DNA of 64,000 nucleotides from Yamagishiella unicocca (GCA_003116995.1 BDSL01000042.1:620001-684000); one strand, 5' to 3'. Positions 1 to 11,600 are shown, numbered from the stretch's first letter. Made by a program: numbers and translations. The notes: generated by a model not told the origin, from the sequence alone.

Positions 1-284
1 GATCGCTTACTGTATGAGCAAAGTTAGTAAAATTGGAATTACACGTCAATGCGTATAATTGACGGATTCATCTGCGGCGGCCTCGAATACGGCTATTCTC
101 AGCGCCTTTGCCAAGTCGCCATGCATGTATTTGTATTGAACAACGTATACTTCGCAAGCAAAACTACATTCGGTTTTTATGGGAATTTAAGACGTCGCAT
201 AGTACAGGCCACTGTTGAACTCTTCGTAAAGCAAAGCCTACTACTCCCTGCGGGTAGCATCGTCGCCATACGGTACCTAAGCAG

Positions 285-1369
285 ATGAACGTAACCAAGG
301 GCGCCTTGCTCCTTGGGATTGCGGCGCTTTTCTTTAGCTCGGACCTCATGGGCGCATTTGGCGGCAGCGCTCGAGGGCGCGGCCCTGCCAGCCCAGACGG
401 CGGACTCTCGCTTGGTGGAAAGCTGCACGTTAGCTTCTGCAACAGCTGAGGCATGCGCGGCGCGTTCGGTCAGGTTCACGAGCTTGCCCGAACGCGGTGG
501 GTCAAGCTGCCCTGCCCTCACAGGCGCTGACAGGCGTTGGTTGCACGCACGTGTGCAAGCGCCTGCTCTTAAGACTAGGACGCGCGTCTCCTTCCCAGCT
601 GTCCTGCATTTGAACCAGCCTCTTGCCCCCCGCAGGTTCCCTGGGTTGGAGGTTATCGGCTCGCCGTACCCTCTCCCTGCCTGGAAGCAGCCGGTGATCA
701 TGGCTGCTCAGGGTATCCAGATGACTCTCCTTGCGGTGTGCATTGCCGGTGATGCCATCTTCCGACAGCTCGGTATCCCGCCCCCGGCTTGGTACACCGA
801 GCGGGTGGCGTCGAACCGGTTCGGAGCGGCGATGGGCGTGTGGTTTGTGGGCAACATGGTGACGACCAACCTCCAGAACACGGGGGCATTTGAGGTGTAC
901 TTCAATGGGCAGCTGGTGAGTAATGCTGATGCCGATGGGATGTGCGGCTCCCGCACTACTTGTTCCTTGTTCACACGCGCCTTTTCTCCTCCCTCCGGGA
1001 GGCCGCGAGGCTCATGGGGACCTTGGTGTAGGGTCCGGGCTTGCAACCTTGTGTGATATGGGTCAGGGCATTCGTTGCGGTTTGCAAGTGACCGCAATGC
1101 TCTGTGTCTATTGCCTACGCCGCCCCTAGCACCGCTGCGACGATCAACAGGCACTCACCCTCTGAACGGTTAACCTGTGCTCTGATCTGCCGCAGATATT
1201 CTCCAAACTTGCGGAGGGCCGCATGCCTACGGTTTCGGAGCTGATTGGCCCCATGGAGCCGTACTTTGCGGCCGGCGGCGCCGGCAGCGCGGCCGCCGGC
1301 GCGGTGGAGGGGCTAGCAGCGGCCGGCATCCTCGCCGGACCGCGGACACCCCGCGCGGACGAGCTGTAG
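285..1369 (+). CDS. SELENOT: Selenoprotein T (thioredoxin-fold, ER)
   Basis: SelT is an ER-membrane thioredoxin-fold oxidoreductase. Exons are 285-496, 636-915 and 1196-1369, giving 221 aa. The N-terminus is hydrophobic and signal-peptide-like (LLLGIAALFFSSDLMGAF). The redox motif is C52-N-S-U55-G: codon 55 is TGA (447-449), exactly where animal SelT has CxxU-G. Downstream come FPGLEVIGSPYP, a membrane-associated segment around TLLAVCIAGDAIF, and the family signature NTGAFEVYFNGQL spliced to IFSKLAEGRMPTVSEL. All phases agree (exon 1 ends in phase 2, exon 2 in phase 0). Reading TGA as stop would leave a 54-aa stub while conserved sequence continues for 167 residues. The tail is Ala/Gly-rich and ends RADEL, resembling a KDEL-type ER signal. 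It is longer than the ~195 aa of the human protein because of this tail. The family assignment is firm; a SECIS element was not identified with confidence. Confidence 0.92.
447..449 (+). other. SELENOT: In-frame UGA, selenocysteine codon (Sec55)
   Basis: TGA lies in frame 54 codons after the ATG, inside Cys-Asn-Ser-[TGA]-Gly-Met. SelT homologues carry the CxxU redox pair here. Conserved SelT sequence continues immediately downstream across two correct introns, so recoding to selenocysteine is the natural reading rather than a pseudogene stop. Confidence 0.88.
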
Positions 1370-3096
1370 TCTTCCGCGGCCCCTGTCACACATGGCCCCC
1401 TACAGCCCTTCGGGTCTTCTGCCAGTATCCGTGTGGCAGCCGGCGGCGCTGTGGAGATTGCGGGCGGCGACGCGACCCGCAGTACGACCAGCAGCAGCGG
1501 CGGCGGCGGCTGGTGGATGGCCTGGCCTGGGAGTCGTCATGTCCGCGCGCCATCGCGGGTGCCTCGCGGCTGGGCACCGCAGCGGCAGCGACGGCGCCCG
1601 GCTCCAGGGGCGCCAGGTGGGCGTTGGGTGGCTTGGGTGGCACGGGCACGGACAAACTGCAAGTATTAGAAAGGACAGCGGTGGCCTCGCTGGTGGTTGC
1701 GGCGGCTGCGCGGGTGCGGTGGACTGCATGGAGCGCTCCAGGGATGGGGAAGGGGGCGCCGGCGGCAAGGCACGTATGACGGCGGGCGCTGAATCTCACC
1801 GACCCACGGGTCATGAGAGGCGCACCGCCCGAGAAGGGCTTGCCGGGCGATCACGGTCATCCGGCCGCCTCTTCCCCATTGCCACTAGCGCTGCCATGCA
1901 GCTCGAAATGCTCGCAGCAGCGGCTGCTGCCGTATCCAGGGTGTCTAGCGCTTTTAGCAGTGGCGGAGCAGTGGCGGGCTCGTCCTTGCAATGAACGAGT
2001 TTGGCCGGCGAGGCCTGTACAGGATATAGACTGGAGTGGTGCAGTGGGCAAGGCGTCCTGAGGAGTGGATGGGTGTTGCAGCCTGAGCTGTGAACCACGA
2101 TGGCGTCGCGAGTGATTGGCCATGGTGTAGGCGGTGATGGTAATGGCAGCTGGCGGGGGCGGGGGCCGTAATGATGGGAGGAGTGGTGGGGGGCCAACAG
2201 CGGGGGCTTATCCCGGTTCCGGACCGGTACGAGGCCGCCTCCCGCTGGTGGCTGTATCTGTACTTTTCTAGCTGAGATGAGATGAGCGTCACTAGATTAC
2301 AGCTGCAAGGGTTGCAACTTTGAGGCTTCTGCTCAGTCGACGAGACTGAGGCTGAGGAGGAGTGGCGTCGGAGTTTTTCCGCGCGGTGGACTGGACTCGC
2401 CCAAGCGGCAAAGACGTATGCCGTACAACGTCTTATGCCGTACACGTCTTAGTGGGGCTTGAGAGCACAATCTGATGGGCGCGGTGGGTTTGCAGAAGTG
2501 CTGTTGGGGCCTCACCAAGTCCCTGACGTGTGATCTGTCGTATTTTACGAAACGTCGCAAATTTGACGTGCGCCACGTCGTTCGTTTATCACGCACCCGC
2601 ACCGCGTGTAGCAGCGAGCGGGCACTGCGGCACACATACTACCCTTCGTACAGTACCTTCTGGTCTGGAACCCACTGTAACAGTAAGTACTTCGTACAGT
2701 ACGACCAACTGCCAAAACCCAACATCTGGACGCCGCCTTGGCCAGGTTCAACCACAGCAATGGAAGCCCACGGACTCGACGTCAATTCTGGGTCCGCCAA
2801 TCTTTCTGCGGCCCGCTGCTTCGTGTACACCCACAAACAACCCGATTTTGATCTCCTCTTTAAACGCCGATTAAACTGAAAACGTCCTGCCAGGCGTACT
2901 CCCCGGCAAGCCTGTTCCCAAACTCAAGGGCCAGGCTCTATGAAGACCTCTGGTCTAAAATGTTCCTCATTGACATGAACGGACAGCCTGGTTGGCTGGG
3001 CCCTGGCTGGCCGGCAGCTGCCTCACAGGCCGAGGCGGCGGCAAGACACCGCTGCAGCGGCAGTAAGCACCGCACCCGGCAGTACGTGCAGCCCCG
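1370..3096. other. Convergent intergenic region, 3' ends of SELENOT and the USP gene
   Basis: This holds the 3' UTR of SELENOT, where a SECIS must lie, and the 3' side of the USP gene. The many overlapping ORFs are GC-rich shadows without family signatures or a consistent exon chain. A fragment of the dispersed terminal-repeat family sits near 2655-2686 (CTGGTCTGGAACCCACTGTA). The motif GACCCACGGGTC is at 1801-1812. No gene is supported. Confidence 0.6.
2655..2686 (+). repeat. Fragment of the dispersed terminal-repeat family
   Basis: The stretch TCTGGTCTGGAACCCACTGT followed by AACAGTAA matches the outer end of the family seen complete at 7796-7857. The inner half (GGCGATGCGCCCGATGG) is missing, so this is a truncated solo end. 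Confidence 0.6.
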
Positions 3097-6000
3097 TCAC
3101 TCGGGCAGCTGCAGCAGCAGCAGCGGCTTGGGGCAGTGGCGGCTCAGATGCGAAGCTACGCTGCCGTGCAGTGCCTCCTGCACCAGTCCGCGCCGTGAAT
3201 AATTGAGCAGCACCACCAGCTTGATAGCGGGGTTGCTGGCAGCCATGTCGCACACCTGATGGGCAGCAGGGCGAGGAGGACGAGTTGGGTCTTTCGGGGT
3301 TGCTAACAACCCAACCAGGGTGGCACATGAGGCGAGGCCACATGCGGCGAGGGCACATGCTGCGAGGGCACATGGAGCGATGACGGCACAAACCGCGGCG
3401 TGATGTCCATGGGGGCGCGGAAAGGCTGCCGCAAATCTACCGAAAAATACCTGGTCGCCTAGGTCCTGCGGGTCGCCCGTACTGCTGTACAATTGCTTGT
3501 ACGACACGTTGGCCAGGCCTCGGCGCCGCAGCTGGTTCGTCAGGGCGGTGGGCAGCGAGGGCATCCCGCTGAGGCTGGGGCCCGCTACGTGCCAGATAGA
3601 CACCGAGTCGCCTGCTGGTCGGCGAAGCCGTTGGAAGTCGCGGGGACGTGTGCGGCGCACGTTAAATGGCCCAAAGCGGAAACATGACCAGCTAGCTGGC
3701 GGTTTGGATCCAGATTCCGTGGGCGCGGGTGCGTGCGTGGGTACTGCGTGCGTAGGCGCGCATTTGGTTAAGAGACGTCTTCCCTCAAGCTTCCACCTCA
3801 CGACTCGCCGTACTGTAGTACTGTAGTACTGTCGTACCTTTGCGCGCACAGTTGTCGGCAACCCACTGCCAAACGTTGGCGAGCTCCTCCAAGTGGTTGA
3901 CAACGAGCAGGATCTCAGAGCCGGCCCCGGCCGCAGCCGTCGCAGCGGCAGACGGTGCTTCAGCCCCTTCAGTGTACCTGCGCACGTCAGCCGCTGCTGC
4001 GGCTGGTGGCGGCGCGGGTGCTGGCGGGGCGGCTGGCGGCGGCGCGGGCGCGAAACGGCGCGCCGCGGCGGCGTGTGCTGCCGCCTGGGACTCGGGGCTG
4101 GGCACTAACAGCAGCGGCACTTTGGAGTGCTGGTAGCAGAAGCGGCTCACGGACCCGAACTCCGCCAGCGCGCCTGCGGGGAGAGGGTCAGGGGCGCGAC
4201 GGAGTAGTGGTAACTGTTACAGTGGGCCCCAGACCAGAAGGTAGAGCCATCGGGCGCATCGCCTGACAATGAAAGAGACGCAGGAAGAAGGGCGAAAGGA
4301 GTCTTGAGTGGAGCGGGGGGGGAGCGTGGCAGGTAGGGAGCGGTAAGGGGTATTTAGGATTGTTGGGAGCGGCCGGGAGTAAGGAAACACGTGGACGCGA
4401 GGTGCAGTGAGTGAGAAGCGCCCGCTCACCGGGTCCGTGGCTGGCCACCACCAGCAGCTTGGCGTCCGCTCGGGCCACTGCGTCCAGGAGGACCTCAGCG
4501 ATTCCTGCGGCGGAGCGAGCCGCGGGGAGGCTGGGCAGCTCGGTCTGCGGGCATGGCGAGGGGGCGGCAGGTGGCGGTAGGCGTTATGGTGGGCTGCAGA
4601 ACAACAGATGGGTGATGGATGGATGAGGGATGAGGGACGGTGAGTGGTAGCAGTTTGTTTGCGCGTGAGGACCTGATCGGTCAGCTACCACCTGGCGCAT
4701 TGCCGCTGAGTGGGGTGGCTGTGTGGTTGGATGGAGGAAGCGTAGGCAGGGGCGCCGAGCGGCGAGGGGTGAGGGGCATGGACGGTTGTTCATCTGTGAG
4801 GCGCGCAGCCGCCGATGTATGCATGACCCACGCACGCGCTCATACCGACCCCGCAACCCACCCACCTCGTATTTTCCTCGCAACCACCCACCTCGTATTT
4901 GACGCCCAACCGCCGCAGCTGCTCGCAGCGCCGTGCAACCACACCCTCAGCCGCCCTGTGGAGGCGAGACAGGTAGTCCTGCACGTCGGCGGCGCGAGAC
5001 ACATGGCGTGTACACATGCCGTTAATTCTTAATTGGGAGCCATCGTTACATTGTTATATTGTCTAATAGCCCTAGCACGTACGTTGCTGTCATGGTATCG
5101 GAACCGGCACCTTATGTGCAAGTTACGTGCTGTACCGTGACAGACAGCATCTATGCAGGTACCTGCGCTAGAGGTACGATGTCGCTCACTCCCGGCACAA
5201 CACGTGTTTCACGTGCCACCGCCAACCGCCTTTCTCCACATCACCACACATCCTCCACCCCACCGCCCACCAGCCCCGCAGCTCCCCGAGTGGGGCGAGG
5301 TGCACTCGCTCGACTGCCTGTCTAGGCGTTGCCTGCGCAGGCTGCCTGCCGTACCTTCAACGTCACTTCGACGTCGCCGTACATGCCGCCCGGCGCCGGC
5401 GGCCCTAGCCCCAGGTCGAGTGAGTCCATGGATATGCAGCGGCCCGAAGGGTAGGCGCCCAGCGACGTCTGGCTGTGCAGGCCCCGAGGGTCGCACACCA
5501 CGTGTACGACGCGCAGCTCGTCCACATCTGTAGCCGTACAATGAGCGGGGAGTGGGGTGAGGCGGGTGCCGGGCGGTCTCCATCTTCCTCCAGTCCCGAA
5601 CCTGCCCCGCGCACGGCGGCTATCCTTCCCTTCCCTCGTGGTACCGGTCGCGGTACCGGCCTTACCTGGATTGTACAGGTTCTCCACCACCCACTCCGCC
5701 GCCGCTGCCGAGTTGTCCGTGTCGTCCATCGCCACCACAATGGTGCCGCCGCACGTGCTGGGCTCGGTGCAGTTGAACTCGTGAGGGTGCGTGCGCAGCG
5801 CCTCAATGCGCCGGCTTGAGCTGGAGGCGCCAGCCGCGGCGGGGTTCCGGAGCTGCTGCTGCTGCCGCGCGTCCTTCAAGGTGGCTTCGGCGGCGGCGTC
5901 AGCGGCGCGCTCGGATTGATGCCGGCCAGGGAGGTGAGGCGCCGGGGGCGGGGTCGGCTCTTGCTGAGTGGGATGCTGCCGATGGGGCTGCGGCGACGAC

Positions 6001-6197
6001 GACTGAGACGGATCACTAGGAGCTGCTCCGGAACGAGGCTCTTGGGCTGCGAAGGTGACAGCTCGTCGACTTTGTTTGCTTCGGCCAGAGGTTGAGATGT
6101 TGACGGGGTGAGATGCAAGGCAGCCGCCTCGTCGCGACGCGGCAGGCTGCTTGGGCTGCGCGGCGGTGAGCCGGCCGAGCCCGAGCGAGTTGCGCAT
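3097..6197 (-). CDS. Protein with two universal stress protein (UspA-like) domains
   Basis: Seven exons (coding order): 6197-5666, 5527-5355, 4978-4892, 4544-4430, 4173-3838, 3611-3451, 3255-3097; 520 aa, all phases agree. Residues 1-~145 are Arg/Ser/Ala/Gln-rich with few acids at the start, possibly an organellar transit peptide plus linker. USP domain 1 (~150-330) has strand-1 GTIVVAMDDTDNS, then DELRVVHVVCD, a helix DYLSRLHRAAEGVVARR, KLLVVASHGPG and FGSVSRFCYQHSKVPLLLV. An Ala/Pro linker follows. USP domain 2 (~388-520) has SEILLVVNHLEELANVW, DSVSIWHVAG, IKLVVLLNYSRRGLV and HGSVASHLSRHCPKPLLLL. The ATP-loop pattern (G-2x-G-9x-G-S/T) is shortened in domain 1 and lacks its first glycines in domain 2, so nucleotide binding is doubtful, especially in domain 2. 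The exact start could lie further upstream. Intron 4 holds a solo terminal repeat. Confidence 0.82.
4210..4270 (-). repeat. Solo copy of the ~60-bp terminal repeat inside USP intron 4
   Basis: Reverse-strand copy reading GTAACTGTTACAGTGGGCCC, then AGACCAGAAGGTAGAGCCAT, then CGGGCGCATCGCCTGACA. It matches the ends of the element at 7079-7857 and lies fully within the intron 4429-4174, so it is removed by splicing. Confidence 0.75.
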
Positions 6198-7078
6198 GTT
6201 GCGGAGGAAAGAGTTCCGCCAATTGCCTTTGACTTCAGGGAGCCAAGGATGCTTACGATGTGTTGATTTCTTGGTTTTTGGATTAAATGCACAAGCAATT
6301 ATTAGGCAGTACGTGTCGCGACTACGTTTCGTTGGAATAAGGCCGGACGGTCTGGAAACATGATACGGCGCGCCTCGGAAGACGCGTCCTGGTCAGCTTC
6401 CCTAGATTGCACTTCCGGAATGAAGGTACAAGGATAGAAATTACTGCGCATCATCTAGCAGGACCGTGCGTGAGGTTCATCCTTGTTCTTGGCGCTCTGC
6501 ACTTTCGGCTTAGCGACGACCCACGGGTCGTGTACGATTTGCGATTACCTCTCAACCTCACACGCTCACTCGCACTCTCGTACATCATATTGAAAATCGC
6601 TCGATTGCGCCATGCTTCCTTTTTGTGCCAGTACAAGGGGGTGCTGTCTATAGTAAAAGGTAAACGGTGGCCTCTACTGTCGATTCGGCGGTTGTGTAGT
6701 TGGTGTTCGGTGCCCGCAACGCACCTCCTCCGCCAGTGCCTTACGGAATACCTTCGCCTTAGGACCAGCATGTTTTAGGTTTTCTCACACATTGGCATCG
6801 CTTTCTGCCGACGCGGTCTTCGACACGCTGACTTACCACATACACGCCCAACAAGATGGAGCCCTTCTGCCGTTGTGCCTCACATGCGCGGCAAGTAGGG
6901 CTTTCTTGCCGCCTCCAGCAGTGGTGGTCTGCGGATGCGGACCTTATGCTGTTATAGCTATTGCTGCTGCAATTGGCAACAGCAGCCGTGTACCGGAGCT
7001 GGTGTAGATTGCACAAGGCAAAGGCACATCGTTACACGCAGGGTAGCAGCTCATTGTGCCTATCCCGCCCGGGTAGTA

Positions 7079-7857
7079 GTAACCGTTACAGTGGGTTCCA
7101 GAGGTAGAACCATCGGGCACATCGCCTGACACTGAAGGAGCCCGGTGTCTGAACGACCATGAATCAGGTTGTTGATCACCATCTTATTTTTCAATAAAGC
7201 CTCTCTTCCGACAAACAACACGACCGTTTTATGGCCGCGGCCTTGAAAAGGGCGGGGACTGGTGGTCCCCCTCTTACTCCGGGTAGTGGTCTTCTGGATC
7301 GCGCCGTTCGCCGTGGGGTGGTGGAGTTTTGGGCCCTTCTGAGGGGCTTTGCTGCGCTGGGGCTTCCCCAGAAAGGCTGGGATGCAGTGGGGTCTCGGCA
7401 TCCTTTCTTGCGGGTGGTCGCCAATCGCCTTGTGTGCGGGGGACCGGCTGAGGTACTGGTGGATTCCTGATCGGCTCGGGTTGTCTTGGGGAGCGGGGTT
7501 TCCCGTGCTTCATACTTTCTGGCTATATAAGCGTGTTGAGCCCTGCTAGGGGTCCGTGCCTTATGGGATGAGAGGTGGCGGGTTCCGATGTTTGCATCGT
7601 TGCGGCGCTTCACTGGTTCGTCGGGTGCTGGGCTGTTAGGTTGGTTGGCGGCCAGTTCCTGATAGGGGAGCCTCTAGTGCAAATTCCCCCTGGGGTGCTG
7701 GCTGCTGCTCTGTATGCCTACGGCCTGTCAACTTGGTGTTCTGGTGGTTTGCCTTTGTTTCGGTGCATGTCGGTATGTGTTTCCTCCGTCTTGTTCAGTG
7801 TCAGGCGATGCGCCCGATGGTTCTACCTATTGGTCTGGAACCCACTGTAATCGTTAC
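7079..7857. mobile_element. Non-autonomous DNA element with ~60-bp terminal inverted repeats
   Basis: The left end (7079-7135, GTAACCGTTACAGTGGGTTC ... GGCACATCGCCTGACACTG) is the reverse complement of the right end (7796-7857, CAGTGTCAGGCGATGCGCCC ... CCCACTGTAATCGTTAC), apart from a small deletion and a few substitutions. The interior (~660 bp) contains no recognisable transposase. Solo or paired copies of the same ends occur elsewhere in the window. No clear target-site duplication was found, partly because the right flank is itself repetitive. Confidence 0.7.
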
Positions 7858-7916
7858 AACAACGACTGTAACCGTTAACAACAGCAACAACGACACTGTA
7901 ACCGTTACGACAACAG
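7838..7916 (+). repeat. Short tandem array of the ACTGTAACCGTTAC end motif
   Basis: The outermost bases of the element (ACTGTAATCGTTACAACAAC) recur twice more to the right as ACTGTAACCGTTAACAACAG and ACTGTAACCGTTACGACAAC. This suggests local duplication of the terminus or a protein-binding array. Confidence 0.6.
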
Positions 7917-8652
7917 CCACAAAACGCTGATGGTTGCATGTAATGCTTGTTGCCATTGCCTGGCCCCGCTGGCCTAGCTCCTCCTCGCCCCGTCGATTCA
8001 CTGGTACGGCTTTTCTTAAATGCAAACACATTCGGCTAACCCGGATGGGGACATTTCCAGGGATACATACAGCTACGTCAGCTAGGAGCAATTTGTAAGA
8101 ATGTATGACCTATGTACATGCTGCTCTAAGCCTAACCATGACCCGGAGCCACCAGCAGCGAAGGCGTTGTTGAAGTTAACCCAACGAACGAACTGAGGAC
8201 GCATAAGCTCACGGGAAGGGCGATCAAAGTGCCTTTTGGGCTCTCCAACTGTCTCCAATCGCCAAACATTCCACAACTATTATAGGGAAGGGGTTGATTA
8301 TTGATTCACGTCTCGCCATGCATTTGCGTGCTATTATAGACACCAGAAGCAAATGACATGCCACAATAATGTCGCTGTCTGTCGTTTCGTCCGGCAAAAT
8401 GTGTCTGGAACGATAACGATACATGCCGTGCTGCGTGTGCTGCGCGCGTTGACATCCACGTGCCATCCCATCACTTATTAGCACAAATGCTGGACAACGC
8501 ATGCCTACGAGCGGATTTATTCGGAACATAATAATTTTGGAACAAAACTGACCTAGATAATCAGTCTGCACTCAATTGCGCACTGTCGGTTGTAACAGTA
8601 GCCACATACCTGCCCTCCATCCATGTACACCGCACCCACCTGATCCTCGCAC

Positions 8653-11600
8653 CTAGCTGATGCAAATGCCATCAGAGGATTTTTGGAACCCAACCATGCA
8701 GGCGCTGCAATCCTGGTGGAGGAAGTCCGCGCTTGTCTGGCACACTGCCTTTGGATCGCCGGGACACGGCTTGATGCTGCAGGGGTCCCAATACCTCCGA
8801 CCGAAATTGTTAAAAGTCAGGCCGTCGCCCATTTCAGCTGGGTCATCGCCCATCATGTAGTTATCTGATTGCCCCTGGCCGTTGTAAGGTGTCATACCCC
8901 AGCATTTCACGCCGCCGCCGGGTTGCAGCAAGGCGCAAGTATGTGCCGTCCCTGGAGCGACGTGTACAGCAGTCAGCGGCCCAGAGGGGCCGGAGCCCAC
9001 CTGTACGACAGGTAGGTTGTTGCCCATCTCGTTCGGTGCATCGCCAATGTAGAGATTGCCGGGGTCAGCTGTGGCAAAGCCAAGGATTCCGTTAAAGTTT
9101 TCTCCCCAACACTTGACACGGTTGCCGGGTTGCACGATGGCGCAATTATGAGCCGAGCCCGACACCAGCAAGCTGACGTTGGAGATGTCGCTTCCTAGGT
9201 TGACGAAGGGTAGGAGGTCACCCATTGTGCCCGTCGATTCGCCTCGGGGATTGGGGTCTCCGTAGCCAAGCTGGTGATGTCGATCGTAGGGCCGCAAAGC
9301 ATCGCCCAGCCATGCAGAGGACGGAAGTGCGCATACAAGGATGTTATTAGGGTGCCTGGGTCGCGCCCGGCCTTCCAGAAATGAGTTAAATGCAGCACAA
9401 CGCTGGTGTGCGTGCAGCATGAGTAATGACAAGTAATGCTACAATAGCACAGTCACTACTTCCTCCTGCGTCTCCTTAAAGTGTTAGGCGATGCGCCCGA
9501 TGGCCCTACCTTCTGGTATGGGGCCCACGCACCGCAACAGTTGCCGTTACAGTCCCTATCACGAGCTAACACGCGTGCTGTATGCCAGCAATCTACGTAC
9601 ATGATTTTGTGTCTAGTGTGGCACGTCCGTTACCACACGCCCATGTGCGTTTCTTCTTGATATGCATTTGGACTTACATGGCGAGCCGAGCACTTTCATG
9701 CCAACTTATCATCGCAGCGTTGCTCACCTGCCCATGGCGTCCATCGCCCCAGCACTTGACTCGGTCTCCCGGTTGCACGAGAGCGCAGGTGTGTATGATT
9801 CCAGCGGTGATCGATGTAGCCGTGATACCAGTGCCGAGGCGCACGTACGGCAGATTGTTTCCCAGGATTACGGGGCCGTCCTGTCCCGCGTTACCCGAAA
9901 ATCGGGGGTTTGGCCCCCAGCACTTGACACGACCGCCAGGTTGCATTAAAGCGCACGTATGATACATGCCCGCCGCGATGGCTGACACGTAACTGTAGTC
10001 CGAACCCAGGTCGATGAACGGCAAGCTGTCGCCCATTGTGTACGAAGAGCTTATTCCGATAATGCTGGCGTCACCCCAGCACTTGACCTTCCCGACGGGC
10101 TGCAGCAGAGCGCACACGTGTTGTTTCCCTACCGCCAGTTGGGTGACCCATAGGTCGGACCCAACGTCGACGAACGGCAGGTTGTCGCCCATCTCGCCGG
10201 GACTGTCCCCAACGAGATAATCGCCATTGAAGCCACACTGTTGACACGCGGGCAATAATAGGGCGGGCATAACAGAACCAGCCGATCACGCGGGTACGTG
10301 AGACAGTTATGGTCAGTATACATGACTCGGCAGGTAGTCGAGGTCACCGCGTTCGTTAAATATTTACCGAACGCGATGTGCAGATAGGTCGAAAGGGGTG
10401 AAATGAAGCGACAAGGCGATTACCAATTCACAAATGGATAGACAGCAGCCACTGTTCTTACGGTAATATCAGGTATTAGCACTTGCCTGACGCCAACCGT
10501 TATGGCCCCAGCACTTGACTCGGTTGCCAGGCTGCAAGATCGCGCACGTGACTTGGAATCCAGTCACGACAGCTGTGATGTTCGTATGCTGAGTTCCTAG
10601 ATCCACGAAGGGAAGGGCGTCGCCCATTTCCTCCTGGTGACCGCCACGATTTACTGTGTCGCCCGATCCTAGTTGGCCTGGAGCGCCACGTGTCCGTGAT
10701 CAGGTGGGTGGGTGGGTAGCGTCAGCAGCACATCGTTCGCGAATCCCGGGCTAGACGCAGCAGCAGGAGCAGCAGCGGCAGCAGCAACAATAACGCCCGA
10801 TGGTTCTACCTCTTGGTCTGGAACCCACTGTAACAGTTACAACAAAATAACGGCAGCGGCGTTAAATATGCATGATTGTACCTATGTGGATGCCGATGGA
10901 TAGAGCCGTATCAGGCAGCTGCTGCCTGCGCTTGGCCTGCCCACGCGATACTAAATCCCTGCTGTCCTAGCAGGTGCCGTGCAAACGTACCATAGTCTGC
11001 TATGCCAAAGCATTTGAGCCCCTCGGGCAGGATCACGCAAGTTGCATCGCCCCAACCGCTCAGCTGCAGAGTTGGCAGCTTAGGTAACACCTCTGCGCGC
11101 GGAAATTGGAAGCAACGGGGTTAGCTGGGCGCAACCATGGCAGATGGATACATGCGCAGGGAGACGATAACGCCAGCGAACGTAAGGCGTACGTAAGGAC
11201 TTAACCATGCTGCGCCTTATCAATTGGTATGCAATGCACACGTGTACAGACAAACCGACGACAAAACGTAGACGGAAAGACGCACGACATACCCATGGGC
11301 GGTGGCGGCGGGGAAGGGGGCGGAGGAGGTGGCGATGGTGGAGGCGACGGGGGCGGAAGAGGTGGCGGTGGCGGAGGCGACGGGGGCGGAGGAGGTGGCG
11401 GTGGTGGTGGCGACGGGGGCGGAGGAGGTGGCGATGGCGGAGGCGACGGGGGCGGAGGAGGTGGCGGTGGCGAAGGCGATGGGGGCGGAGGAGGTGGTGA
11501 TGGTGGAGGCGACGGGGGCGGAGGAGGTGGCGATGGTGGAGGGGACGGGGGCGGAGGAGGTGGCGATGGTGGAGGGGACGGGGGCGGAGGAGGTGGCGAT

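Larger units (their letters stand above)
6198..8652. other. Intergenic region between USP gene 5' end and RCC1-like gene 3' end
   Basis: The part near 6198-6300 is the likely promoter side of the USP gene. The middle is occupied by a terminal-inverted-repeat element (7079-7857). A GACCCACGGGTC motif is at 6518-6529. The remaining ORFs have no recognisable domain. No gene is supported. Confidence 0.6.

Noticed and set aside
1..284. Small plus-strand ORF at 49-288
   Set aside because: No signature and no link to SELENOT exon 1; treated as upstream sequence of SELENOT.
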